A DNA stretch of 54,022 bases from Gnetum montanum (Eukaryota; Streptophyta; Gnetopsida; Gnetales; Gnetaceae). Below, piece by piece: positions 12,501-22,600 of the stretch (position 1 is the stretch's first letter; every line of letters begins with the position of its first letter). Under the pieces are notes generated by a model, which saw only the letters and a list, made by a program, of their open reading frames with translations, was not told where the DNA came from and did no database searches. Where the stretch lies: contig MNCI01001825.1 of assembly GCA_015680685.1 (NCBI GenBank), positions 72,958 through 126,979 on the forward strand, in the 5' to 3' direction. The translations under genes and the position numbers were made by a program.

Positions 12501-13415
12501 GGAATTTAAATCAGACCGAAGATGGGAAATCATATGAAATTACACCGTACAAGCCTTCAAATAACGAGGATGATGATTATAGTGATGATAATGCTAATAA
12601 TAAATACATACCTGCTTGGGCGAGGTAACTTCTTTGTTTATGTTTGTTTTTAGTTCCCTTTCAAATACGACATGATGATCATCATGTGGTTCCCTACAGG
12701 AAGGAAAACCTTTATCAGCAGCTCATCAATCAGCGACATATTGATCCTGACACGATTTTTGTTGGCACAAAAACATGTAGCCTAAATAAAGGTAAGTCTC
12801 TATTAAGTGCATACTTTGCAGAGCTTACACATGCAAGTTTCAGCAGCTGACAAACAAATTAATATTAATTATGGTAATTGTACCAATCATTGAAATCTTG
12901 AACTTTATGCCATCTAGTTCAAGTCGCCTTTGTGTCCCATTATAGATTTGTACAGGCTGAACCCTTGTTCCTGCATATCCATGCATGTTTTTCTCCAGAA
13001 TTTATTTTCTTCAATGAAAAAACAATCCGTTAAAGCCAAAATCACCCATGTAAATGGAAGTAGAAAATCATATTTCTTTGTATATTCAGAACGTGCTAGG
13101 CCCTTTTAGGTTAGCAATTCTTGACACCTTATTAACAGTAATGCAAACGTTCAGTTTTTGGGGCCAATGAATCTGTGACTGGGAGGAACTTCAATAAACG
13201 AGGACACAGTTCTGAATGGCAGCGTGACCGATACACCTCAAAAGAAGAATACTTATACAAATTACGAATGGGCTACATTAACGAGGTTTACAAAAACACC
13301 TTTTTATTCATCTATTGTCTTAATAGCATAAATTTATTTTTATTTCTGATTTCTCACTCTGCAGACTTTTTGAAACTTACAGGTACATGATATTCAAGAT
13401 TGCTTTCATTCATGA
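3532..13415 (+). CDS. Inner centromere protein (INCENP/WYRD-like), 7 exons
   Basis: INCENP is the scaffold of the chromosomal passenger complex; its C-terminal IN-box binds and activates Aurora kinase at centromeres and the phragmoplast. Proposed exons: 3532-7957, 11289-11836, 11965-12120, 12440-12624, 12700-12791, 13155-13285, 13383-13415. All introns are GT..AG and the phases join to one frame of about 1,856 residues. Residues 1-46 (MENVLQHLFELKN.. to PPKWLL) resemble the plant INCENP N terminus. Residues 47-1475 are long and low-complexity with basic patches (KNKKRRRK). Residues 1477-1710 start GKRDIKVKALEVAEAAKRLE and form a highly charged K/E/R helix. Residues 1742-1802 are the IN-box: YEITPYKP, an acidic run, NKYIPAWAR, then DPDTIF. 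The N-terminal start and last exon are less sure: exon 6 could instead splice at 13365 or read through 13286. The gene symbol is left blank because orthology was judged from motifs only. Confidence 0.85.
3796..4557 (+). repeat. Tandem in-frame duplication inside INCENP exon 1
   Basis: Copy 1 is 3796-4185 (130 codons, residues 89-218) and copy 2 is 4186-4557 (124 codons, residues 219-342). Both start FAKKNNTNPRILSPASSM and end GITIGGE..ED. They differ by a handful of substitutions and by two 9-bp in-frame length differences (EGFEGFD/EGFD and GGEGGED/GGED). High identity and kept frame suggest a recent duplication under no frame damage. Confidence 0.97.
8090..8660 (-). pseudogene. Ty3/Gypsy integrase C-terminal fragment in intron 1
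   Basis: In minus-strand translation across frames, YANNRRRHSEFSVGDQVFLK is followed by SPLKES, then ISEVAYQIELLPQL, NVLHVSILRKY and FVERPFKIID. This is the integrase tail of plant Gypsy elements (GDxVFLKVSP..VFHVSMLRKY type). It is broken by at least one stop and frame changes. It is antisense to the INCENP-like gene and differs from the integrase tails of elements A and D, so it is a separate insertion. No LTR was recognised beside it. Confidence 0.75.
8661..11288 (+). other. Remainder of INCENP intron 1
   Basis: The intron (7958-11288, 3,331 bp) is AT-rich, with donor GTTTGT after ACAG and acceptor TTTTTCAG at 11281-11288. Beyond the integrase remnant I see only short open frames (for example near 10045-10260) with no domain. 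No second gene is supported. Confidence 0.6.
12533..12791 (+). other. IN-box (Aurora-binding) coding region of INCENP
   Basis: Exon 4 from Tyr1742 and all of exon 5 encode the IN-box core: YEITPYKP, an Asp-rich run, KYIPAWAR, then LYQQLINQRHIDPDTIFVG. The proline-tryptophan pair and the DPDxIF end are hallmarks of the family. The 75-bp intron 12625-12699 splits the Arg codon after PAWA. Exon 6 adds VFGANESVTGRNFNKRGHSS and EEYLYKLRMGY, a tail I believe is typical of plant INCENPs. Confidence 0.85.
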
Positions 13416-15661
13416 AAGCCAAGTATACAATTGAAGGGGGAGGCCAAGGATATTTCTGTAAATTTCTGTTTCCAATCTCATAGCAGGGAACACGTCTCAA
13501 TGCAGACAATTCATTAGATGGTTACAAATTTGGGATTTGTGGAACATTATGTGCAATATGTAAATTTACTGGTGTAGTGCCATTTACTTGAGTTAAAGCA
13601 ATGCTTCTTTGACCTTGCCGTATGGCATCAGCACCTATTACTCGTTGAATTGCATTCTTTTACAAATGTTTTAAGGTGGCAGTGAAAGTCTGATGAGAAG
13701 CTTCACTGAAGATGGCTTTTTTCATTGTCAACAACACTCTGTTTTGAAGGTTCAATTTCAGTTTCAAGGATTTCAATGTTGGGATAAAAGACAGAACGGG
13801 TCCAACATCAACCCGTCATTTAATTGTTTCCATTTCCACTTAAATCTATTTTCCAAGCATCCAAGTTTAAATTTGAAACCTGGAAACAGTAATGTTTGGA
13901 ACTGTAATCCGTGCAACGCTTCAAATTTCGGAATGGAAAACTTCAATTTCAATTTCAGTTGCATAAAACTATATCACTGGTTAACCATAAATACAACCGA
14001 GAGAATCAGCGTTTGACTTTGCGTAGAAGCTTGGATAAACAGGAATTTGCTTCAAGGTTGTAATCCACCGTTGTGATACGATATGCTAAAATATACATTA
14101 CCGCTAGTTTCCAATGAAACATATATCTTTGACATATCAAGTTCCTTTCAATTTATAAACCGTATAAATGTGTCATACAACAAAGTAAAAAATGTACAAT
14201 ACAGGAGGTGAGAATGTCAAACTATTAGTAGAAAAAAACAGGATTAACAATTTTTTTTATTGGAGGAAGTTTAAAAGTAGTACTGCAGCGTAAATGATAA
14301 AAAGAGAGTTATGTCAGATGGTTTGGTTAAGGGGAAAGATCACGAATAGGAAAACTGACACACAGGCATGCATGATGACTCTTGAGAATGATGAATGACA
14401 GGAAAAGAAATTGGAATAAAGCTAAGGGAGCGATGATAATTAACTATGAAATTGAGACCCGTTTCAATAGATGCAAGATCGAATCATTTAAAAATGTCTT
14501 AAAAATCATTTAAAAATTATATAAAATTTTATGCAAACATTTTATGCAGAAGAAAGATTCAAGTCTCCAGACAAAAGCATATAGATTATGTAAATGCTGT
14601 TTTATATTAGGTACCGCATATATATTATTAAAGATAAGAACTTTGGATGCCATCTCTATCCTAATAACACCAGTTTCGCATTGCAGAAATTTGCTCTCCC
14701 CTGAGAACCACCAAATATAACTATCAAAATGAAAATCATTAACTATGCCCCAAACCCTATCGAACAAGGTCGGAGAATTTTGAGAAACTTCTTTTCAATA
14801 GAACAAGGAGAACTTACACTTAATCTTCCAGAGCAAAAAGGCCTGTTACAATTTTTAAGGATCAAAGTGGCGTCCAATTACAACGGATATTTAAGGTGTG
14901 AAATATTTCCATCAATCCAGCGGAATGATATTACAGTTTCCAATATCCGTCGGTAACAAATACACTCATGTATTGAACGACGGAATCGACAAAGTGTCAA
15001 ATCGTTTAGCAAACTAAGAATGGAAACCCAAAACCAAAGATCATTTTTGGAAACCGAACGTTATTTGGGAAGAGGTATCAAACAACTTAAGTAAATGAAA
15101 TAGGGATATCCCCAACCGTCCAACTCAACAGCATGGTTATCAAATCCTGCTGAAACTTTCCTGCTCTAACAAAACATAATCTAAATCCATTTTGGTGCGT
15201 GACATTGAAAATGAATTACGATAATGAAAATAAATGTACACAAAGGGCACAGGATTTCACTCCCACCAGAACAGATTAAATCTGCCAATGCTCCGGAATT
15301 TCCATTTATGTTCCTGGCGAGAACAAGCATCATCTGGGTAAAAATCTAATTTACATCGTACAAGCATCGATTGCTCCTGCTAATTTTCCAGATGAATAAC
15401 TTTGCTTAAAACATTTTGCTGATTTTAAAATAGGAGGAATGAAGCAACTAAGTAGAAGAAAATTTGGTACATAGATACAGATGAATACCTTAAAACATTT
15501 TGGCAAAAATTCCAATAAACAGCGGAGTAGGTGGTGAGATTGATTATTGGATGGCGAGTATCAGAATGAAGCTAGCTAGCAAAGTATCAAAGTTTCTAAT
15601 CATAAGACTTTGATCAGGGTAGCAGTCACAAACACACACGGAGAGAGCTTAGCTTAGCTTG
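13416..15661. other. Intergenic interval between convergent genes
   Basis: This AT-rich spacer lies between the 3' ends of the INCENP-like and U-box genes. At 13740-13960 it is rich in TTTCAA/GGAAAC words with partial inverted similarity, without a recognised family. Short ORFs (13693-14016, 14729-14956) show no domains. The 3' ends of both transcripts must lie here. Confidence 0.5.
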
Positions 15662-16882
15662 TTATGTACATTCTTGTAAGACCTTCATGAGAGCAGCAGC
15701 TTTGCGTTTGGTTCGAGGAGATCCATCCTGAAGCAGTTGCTTACAATTTTCAAGGACCCCAAAACTCTTGGCCTCTGTAGCACTCTGCTTGTTGTTGCAA
15801 CACAGCAGAGCCAAGATGGAGATAGAGTGCTCTTTGCTCTTCACACTACCCTGGCGGAGAATTCTTGTCAGGGTATCCGTAACATTGCTCAAATTTTGCA
15901 ATGCTGCCCGGCCCTCTGGAATAGTAACAAGCATACTAACCATTCCCAGGGATCTTTTAGTACTCTCAGAAGTATTTGTTCCTGCAATGATTCCATCCAT
16001 AAGCAAAGGCACAGCGCCTGCAGCAATAGCTCTGCGCTTGTTATCGTTATAAAAGCAGAGACTATAAAGAGCAGTAGTAGCCTCCTGGCGTGCTCGAGCA
16101 TCACCATCTGCAAGAAGGCGAACCAGAGCAGGAATGGCCCAAGAATGGGTTCCAATGGTGGCCTTGTTGACATCCAACATGGCCAAACTGGTAAGGGTTA
16201 CAGCTGCGACAGACCTGCATTCCATGGAGGACCCACAACGCAGAGCAGCAACAATGGAGTCCACTGCACCTTCTGCCACCAGACCCACCTTGTTGTCATC
16301 ATCCAGACTGAGATAAAACAGCACAACCATGGCACTCTGCTCCGTCTCCACGTCCCCGCAGCTGAGCAGCTGCAGAATCCCAGCAACCGCACCTGATTCC
16401 ACGATTCTGAGCCTGCTCTCCCTGCTTTCCTTAGCCATATGCTTGATGTCCCTCACTGCGTTCCTCAATTCCTGCCATGAAAATTTGCAGCCTTTTTTCT
16501 TAAGTAGGGTTTCAAGGGTTTTGAGGGTTATTTCCGATGAGGATGTTTCTGTGGTGGCCTGATGGGGGGCTGTGGAGGCGTTTGAGGTTGAGGTTCTGGT
16601 TTTGGGTTTGGGTTTGGGTTTGTTCAGGCCTATGTTATGGGCTTGTGCCCACTGGGAGATCATGCTTCGGAGGGCATAATTGGGTATAAGGTTGGTGTCC
16701 TGCAGAGGAATGGTGGTATTGGGGCAGGTTCGTTTTCCAGATTTTAACCATTGCTGGATTGAAGAGCGGTCGTATGTCTGGCCTGTGCACAGAATTACAG
16801 GGTCGCTCATCAATTCCAGGCTTATCGGGCACCTGAAATCATCCGGCGGAGGAGTAACAGGAGGAGTAGCAAGTGTATCCAT
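15662..16882 (-). CDS. U-box/ARM-repeat E3 ubiquitin ligase, PUB8-like
   Basis: An intronless 406-residue ORF. Residues 14-85 are a U-box: DDFRCPISLELMSDPVILCT, then GQTYDRSSIQQWLKSG, CPNTTIPL and LIPNYALRSMISQWA; it recruits E2 enzymes for ubiquitin transfer. A Pro/Thr/Ser-rich linker (about 88-115) leads to Armadillo repeats (about 150-400), including DDDNKVGLVAEGAV, LTSLAMLDVNKATIG and ATTALYSLCFYNDNKRRAI, the substrate-binding part. The combination and short length match Arabidopsis PUB8 rather than the longer PUBs with a UND domain. The start is the first Met of the frame and sits 13 residues before the U-box, as in PUB8. It is convergent with the INCENP-like gene. No lesions are seen. 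The substrate is unknown. Confidence 0.92.
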   Translation of the reverse strand: MDTLATPPVTPPPDDFRCPISLELMSDPVILCTGQTYDRSSIQQWLKSGKRTCPNTTIPLQDTNLIPNYALRSMISQWAQAHNIGLNKPKPKPKTRTSTSNASTAPHQATTETSSSEITLKTLETLLKKKGCKFSWQELRNAVRDIKHMAKESRESRLRIVESGAVAGILQLLSCGDVETEQSAMVVLFYLSLDDDNKVGLVAEGAVDSIVAALRCGSSMECRSVAAVTLTSLAMLDVNKATIGTHSWAIPALVRLLADGDARARQEATTALYSLCFYNDNKRRAIAAGAVPLLMDGIIAGTNTSESTKRSLGMVSMLVTIPEGRAALQNLSNVTDTLTRILRQGSVKSKEHSISILALLCCNNKQSATEAKSFGVLENCKQLLQDGSPRTKRKAAALMKVLQECT

Positions 16883-17853
16883 CTATATATCTATGTATCT
16901 AAGTATTGTGTTTTCCTTGAAGCTCCTCCTCCTGAAAATCACGACAATCCTCCACTCCTGTGTTAATTTTTCCCGGCCAACAACGGTAACAATTTCAGAA
17001 TCGTGCCACCAAACCAACGCAAACCAAGCCAAGCCAAGTAAAAACAATTTCTGGAAATAAGTACAGCAGCGGCTGATTTTGATGCCTGAGATAAGGTTTG
17101 TTGAAGAAGAAGAAGCCTGAGATGCTTGATTGACTGATTCTCTTCTGCTGCTGCAACAGCCAAGAAATGGATGAAAATGAAACCCCGGGAGTAGGCAGAG
17201 AACTAAGAAAAAACTAGAACAGTCGCAGCGAAGAAGGCTGGAAGTGGAGAAAGGAACCTGAGGTGAGACCAAAAAAACCCAAGCAGACGGAAACAGGTGC
17301 GGATTTCACGCTTGCTTGCTGGTTCCTTGTTGAAAAAGTTAAAATAGAAAGGTGAAAACCGTGTGGAGAGTAGTTAATTTCATGTTTGAAAATCAGGAGA
17401 CATCCATGATCATGATAAATGATGATGGTGATTCTGAGCTTGTGGCTCGGCTCGGGATTCCTTTTACCACCGACTGGGTAGCTTTTTTTTTTCTCCATTG
17501 TTTTTGTATTTCTGTTTTGTCTTGTCTCGTGTCGTTGTCGAATTGTTTGTAATTAAGCTATCTTGTTGTTGCCCATTTAAGCCATGTTAATAAGTCCTCA
17601 CCAACCCAACAAACCCTTTTGACCATTCATAAATTATGATGTACGGGTTGACAGTCAGAGGATGGATCATGGATGAACGATATAGCATCAAGCGCCCTAG
17701 TTCCCTGCAAGTCGTAACCATTCGTTATTTATTGTCGAGCTCTTAGGAAAGTAGCTCTTAGGAAAGTAATTAGCATAGGCTGGGGTAAATCCGTGCTTTT
17801 AGGGTGTGAATTTGAAGTTCTGTGTGGGAAATGGTCTTAAGTTATAAAGTTTT
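16883..17853 (-). promoter_or_regulatory. 5' region of the PUB8-like gene
   Basis: The upstream side of the U-box gene. It is less AT-rich up to about 17350, which fits a 5' leader and promoter, but I find no clear TATA box or further exon. Open frames on both strands here lack domains. Confidence 0.4.
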
Positions 17854-18285
17854 AATTGGAATATATATTATTTGGGTGTACTCATACTACAATTATTTTG
17901 AGTTTCTAACACTTTAATTTCCAAGTTAATTTTGGGTAATTCATTATCAATGATATATTATTTTGAGTTTTTAACACTTTAATTTCCAAGTTAATTTTGG
18001 GTAATTCATTATCAATGATATGATATATGTAATATATGTTGTGGGTTAGAGAGTTGCAATAGTAAAATAATTATAATATAGGTACTAAGATATATAGTCA
18101 AATTAATTGGAATATATATTTTGGGGTGTCATACTACAAATACTTTAGGTTTCTAACACCTTAATTTCAAGGTTCATTTTGGGTAACTCATTATCAATGA
18201 TATGGTATATGTAATATGTGTTGCGGGTTAGAGGGTTGCAAATGTAAAATAATTATAATATAAGTACCAAGATATATAATCTAAT
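17854..18285. repeat. AT-rich two-copy tandem repeat with nested 65-bp duplication
   Basis: Copy 1 (17854-18104) and copy 2 (18105-about 18282) both start AATTGGAATATATATT and share TTTCTAACAC, TCATTATCAATGATAT and GGGTTAGAG blocks. Copy 1 also holds an inner duplication of about 65 bp (GAGTTTCTAACACTTTAATT, about 17897 and 17964). The block adjoins SINE-like copy 2 on its right. Confidence 0.85.
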
Positions 18286-18287
18286 TA

Positions 18288-18375
18288 AAATTTTATAACT
18301 TAGCATTGCTAACCATAATTGAACCCATGACTTAGAGCTTAAATTAAGAGTCTCACCACTAGGCTAACACCTTAT
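18288..18375 (-). mobile_element. SINE-like repeat, copy 2
   Basis: On the minus strand TAGCCTAGTGG (plus 18356-18366) fits the pol III A-box pattern TRGYNNANNGG, and about 30 bp downstream GGGTTCAATTATGG (plus 18313-18326) resembles the B box GGTTCGANNCC. It then runs GCTAAGTTATAAA as in the other copies. This spacing is that of a tRNA-derived SINE head. Confidence 0.5.
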
Positions 18376-18430
18376 TGTTATGTATATGATATGTTGATTG
18401 CAAAATTATGAATTATAGATATATATAAAA

Positions 18431-18545
18431 GTGAGGTGTTAGTTTATGATTCTTGATTTGGACATTTTAAGTCACGAGTTCGATTCTAATAGGCAATTGC
18501 TAAGTTATAAAGTTGTAATTTGAGGGTAAGCATTGTTTAACAAAA
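18431..18545 (+). mobile_element. SINE-like repeat, copy 3
   Basis: On the plus strand GTGTTAGTTTATGATTC is followed by GAGTTCGATTCT (18476-18487, B-box-like) and the tail AATAGGCAATTGCTAAGTTA. It faces copy 2 about 55 bp away, making an inverted pair. The A box is degraded. Confidence 0.45.
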
Positions 18546-18884
18546 CTTACCTCTTCCCTCCCCTATAAACTATACATAGAATGAGAAGATACCCAAGCTT
18601 AGTCATTGTATACACCTTTATTACTATACTACAATTAGTTGGATTAATTAATTTTATATAGATTTACGGAAAAGATCAATATTTTTCTTTTTAGTTTGCA
18701 AGGTAAAAATTCTAACACATCATGCGGGAAATGAGATCTATCGCAAAGGGGTACTAATGTGTAAAAGCCATACCTTGATTTGATACATAATATAAGATAC
18801 TTCATGTTTACATTGAAATTTTTACCATATGAACCATTACAACATTGAATTTTCTTATCATATTTAATATTTGATATCCACATT

Positions 18885-19217
18885 TGATGGGACACGATAT
18901 CGCATGGGCCGCGATATCGCGTATGTGATATTGCATCGTCCCCTGCGATATCACAGTGCACCGCCAAGTCTATAAATAAGAGGCGGCTCTCCCTTGTTTC
19001 TCAATCTAGATCTAGACCCTTAGCAAACTCTGGTAGTTTTACCTCTCCAGAGATAGAATAATTTCCATGTGCTCGCAGTAGGAGCTTCAAAGTGAATGGA
19101 TCTTTATTCGAGAAAATATTGTACCTAAACACAAGTTTGTGTATGGAAATAAAGACGAACTTTTGGATAAACCTTGCAGTGCATGGATTAAGCTAATTAG
19201 GATTTTAATTACTGTTT
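18885..19217 (+). mobile_element. Truncated type-1 LTR
   Basis: It starts TGATGGGACACGATATCGC and carries palindromic GATATCGC words, a TATA box (CTATAAATAAGAGG, near 18970), the conserved GCAGTAGGAG block and AATAAAG poly(A) signal. It shares CTCAATCTAGATCTAGACCC and AGCTAATTAGGATTTTAATT with the LTR at 28396, so both are type 1. It stops abruptly where a type-2 LTR begins. Confidence 0.8.
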
Positions 19218-20219
19218 AATGAGACGCGATATCGCATAGGCCGTGATATCGCGTTGTCCCCTGCGATATTGCGTACGCGATATCGCAGTGCGCCATCATA
19301 TTTATAAATAAGAGGTGACTCTCCCTTGTTTCCTCATCCTAGGCTAGAAGTAGTGAAACTTTGGTAGATTGATGACTCCAGAGATAGAATATTTTCCATG
19401 TGCCCGCAGTAGGAGTCCTAAAGTGAACGGATCTTTATTCGAGCAACATTGTACCTAAACACAAGTTGTGTACGGCAATAAAGATGAACTTCCTGGATAA
19501 ACCTTGCAGTGCATAGAATAGGATTTTATTTANNNNNNNNNNNNNNNNNNNNNNNNNNNNNNNNNNNNNNNNNNNNNNNNNNNNNNNNNNNNNNNNNNNN
19601 NNNNNNNNNNNNNNNNNNNNNNNNNNNNNNNNNNNNNNNNNNNNNNNNNNNNNNNNNNNNNNNNNNNNNNNNNNNNNNNNNNNNNNNNNNNNNNNNNNNN
19701 NNNNNNNNNNNNNNNNNNNNNNNNNNNNNNNNNNNNNNNNNNNNNNNNNNNNNNNNNNNNNNNNNNNNNNNNNNNNNNNNNNNNNNNNNNNNNNNNNNNN
19801 NNNNNNNNNNNNNNNNNNNNNNNNNNNNNNNNNNNNNNNNNNNNNNNNNNNNNNNNNNNNNNNNNNNNNNNNNNNNNNNNNNNNNNNNNNNNNNNNNNNN
19901 NNNNNNNNNNNNNNNNNNNNNNNNNNNNNNNNNNNNNNNNNNNNNNNNNNNNNNNNNNNNNNNNNNNNNNNNNNNNNNNNNNNNNNNNNNNNNNNNNNNN
20001 NNNNNNNNNNNNNNNNNNNNNNNNNNNNNNNNNNNNNNNNNNNNNNNNNNNNNNNNNNNNNNNNNNNNNNNNNNNNNNNNNNNNNNNNNNNNNNNNNNNN
20101 NNNNNNNNNNNNNNNNNNNNNNNNNNNNNNNNNNNNNNNNNNNNNNNNNNNNNNNNNNNNNNNNCGTGAAAACGCTCGTATTCATATGGTTGAGTGTAGG
20201 GGTACCTTGCCACTCATCA
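19218..20219 (+). mobile_element. Element A 5' LTR (type 2), with assembly gap
   Basis: It starts TAATGAGACGCGATATCGC and ends CCACTCATCA directly before the primer binding site. U3 has GATATCGC words; TTTATAAATAAGAGG is the likely TATA; an ACACAAGTTGTGT hairpin precedes AATAAAG near 19475. Bases 19533-20164 are N. It matches the LTRs of element B, not the 3' LTR of its own element. Confidence 0.85.
19533..20164. other. Assembly gap (632 Ns)
   Basis: All bases are N. Open frames called across it are artefacts. By comparison with element B the missing part is the U5 side of the LTR. Confidence 0.99.
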
Positions 20220-20220
20220 T

Positions 20221-20238
20221 TGGCACCATTGCCGGGGA
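20221..20238 (+). other. Element A primer binding site (tRNA-Asp type)
   Basis: TGGCACCATTGCCGGGGA follows the LTR after one T. The complement of the tRNA-Asp 3' end gives TGGCGCCGTTGCCGGGGA, so 16 of 18 bases match. Confidence 0.85.
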
Positions 20239-20366
20239 CTAAGTTGTTTGTGCGCTAAGTAGAACATAGGAAATCATCCACATCGTTGGGAAGCTTAAAC
20301 AAACCCTTAGGGTTAATCAGAAGAAATTTTAAACAACGGTCAAACAGCACACCGAACTAAACTAAG

Positions 20367-22600
20367 ATGTCTTCTTCTCATAAAAGTACTTCACCACCTA
20401 GGGATCACACAAGAGATAGTCGGCGATCTAACATGCATAACCAAGAATTGCTAGTTCCTCAACAATATCGGGTGGTATATACTCATCTCGATGAGTATAT
20501 ACTAGATTTTACCTTTATCCTCCATCAGGATGAACAACTACGTTGGCGAGACTTGCAAGGTAACATAGCGTTACCCCCAGATTGGGTAGTCCCTAACATG
20601 CTCCTTCATGTTTTGGCATAGATAGACATGACGCAGCTATATGCTAAATACGTTGCAGAAGATTATAACACAAGGGACTACCATCCCACAGAAGCGCAAC
20701 GTCAATGGGACTTGTGGCAGGAGAGTCGCCACACATTGTTGAAGGGCAAAGGCCCCCATAATGCTTCTTCCATCATAAGAGAAATTAGTGGTGGTGAACC
20801 TATCTCAATAGGTTCTCCACAAGATGATGTTACCCCTCCTAATGATGGTGAGGAGGTGGGATATCAGAACCTGTGCTCCATGATACACAACCTTGGTTCT
20901 GATTCCCATGAACACCAAGTGTTCACTGAGGGAACAAAAGCACAAGATAAGGGTAAGCATTCGGATTGTCATCACGATCAGGGCCGTAGCCACCGAAGAG
21001 AAGGTAAGAAGCATCATCATGGTGAGGATAAGGGTAAGAAAAATGAGAGACCTCGATGAGAGAGTCGAGAGCGAGGACAAGGGCATTCTAGAGAGTCAAG
21101 GCATGAAAGAAGGAAAAGTAAGGAACAACGTAGACATCATAGACGTCATGAGAGAGATGATCATGACGAGCCCCTACTTTCAACCTTGAGTATGCTAGAT
21201 ATTACGGAGGCAGTTAGAATACCTACAAGGCCCCAAAAAGATAGTCGAATCAAAAGATTAGATATGAATAATATCCCACGCTTCGAAGGGGGATACAACG
21301 CTGATCCACCAAATCACTTACAGGCATTGCATGATGCCTACGCCTTGCAAAACATTGAGAATGAGTGGCAGAAATTAAAGTTGTTTCCTAGGACACTCAT
21401 AAAAGAAGTAGAGAGTTGGTACTAGTCCTTAGAGCCGGAAACCATTAGGAGATGGAGTACGATGTTAGAGTTGTTCATCGATAAATACCAAACGTACTCC
21501 AGAGTGTCTAACTTGCGTAAGTAGATCCAAGGATGGAAGCAGGGTACTCATGAACCCTTGGATGCTGTCATGGGCCGATACTATGCATTGCTACATTGTT
21601 GCCTGGGCCATGGTTATGCACAACAGGATCAACTACGCCACCTCGTAGATGGGCTAAGACATGAAACCAGGAGAAACCTTGTGACATATGCCCAAGGGAG
21701 ATTATCTGAACTTAGATCCCATGAAATTCATCGATTGTTGGAGCAAGTAGCCAAAGAAGAAGGGGAGATACGGAAAAGAGAAAGCGTGGAAGAGTACAAC
21801 TGCGATCCTTCCTTCTGAAAGAAGGAAGTAAGATTTTGCGATGAGGAGGATGAGTCACCACTTGAGGAGTTGGTGAATAGAAAAACCTTGCTGCTATAGA
21901 AACTAACAATGGAAGTGTCGGCTAAGGTAGATGAAATATGGAGCTCCTTAGATAGTAAAATTGAAATTGTCCTAAAAATCATAGAGGAGTATAAGGAGGA
22001 ACGAAGTAGTGACCACAATAAGAAAAAGCAGAGAGATGCAGGCCATGCATGTAACAAAGGTAAGGGAAAAATGACTATATTCGATGAGGTTGTGGATTCT
22101 GACATAAACAATGACGGTGGATGTGAGATTTGCCAATATGACCATCCTAAGGGATGTTGTTCAATAATCTCACATCTGCAAGAGTCTGGGGTATATGCGC
22201 TCAACCCAAGACTTCACAGACAGCAAGCACCCCGAAGGTTACCTTATCCCCAAGGTAACCCAAGGAAGTTCCACCAACCGTTAACATATTATCCAAGTGG
22301 AACTTCTCCACAACCTATTGGGCAACATCAGCAGTGGTAACACCCACAGTCATGGGGGATGCCACCGCCTAGACAAAAATACCCTTACCGACAACTAGAC
22401 CCATATGGCTAGTACGTGCAGCAGCCAATTTTTCCAAGTGACTCTATGGGTCACGCAACCCCACAACATCACTACCTAGTTCAGGAGTATTTCCAGACTC
22501 CCTCTCCTAGAAGAGACACTCCACATGCATTCCATCCTCCGAATCCATCCGCATCTCTTACGCCGGTAGCTCCACCAACAACCGCTCCAAAATGCCAAGG
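20367..22600 (+). pseudogene. Element A gag (broken)
   Basis: Gag forms the virus-like particle of LTR retrotransposons. One frame starts MSSSHKSTSPPRDH and includes YTHLDEYILDFTFILHQDEQ, a His/Lys-rich stretch, RLDMNNIPRFEGGYNADPP with NEWQKLKLF (capsid-like gag core, about 21260-21425), an acidic coiled segment, then CEICQYDHPKGCC (a CCHC-like zinc-knuckle candidate) and a Pro-rich tail. The frame is cut by stops near 20619, 21057, 21423, 21522, 21816, 21897 and 22338. Element B keeps the same frame into protease, so the frame change near 22600 here is a lesion. Confidence 0.85.

Noticed and set aside
13693-14016. A 107-codon ORF after INCENP
   Set aside because: Low-complexity Asn/Phe-rich translation of TTTCAA-type words, with an equally open antisense frame.
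15737-16396. A 219-codon plus-strand frame opposite the U-box gene
   Set aside because: Mirror of the ARM-repeat coding sequence; no domain, and the minus strand is clearly coding.
19509-20258. Long open frames on both strands across 19.5-20.2 kb
   Set aside because: They consist almost wholly of Ns.
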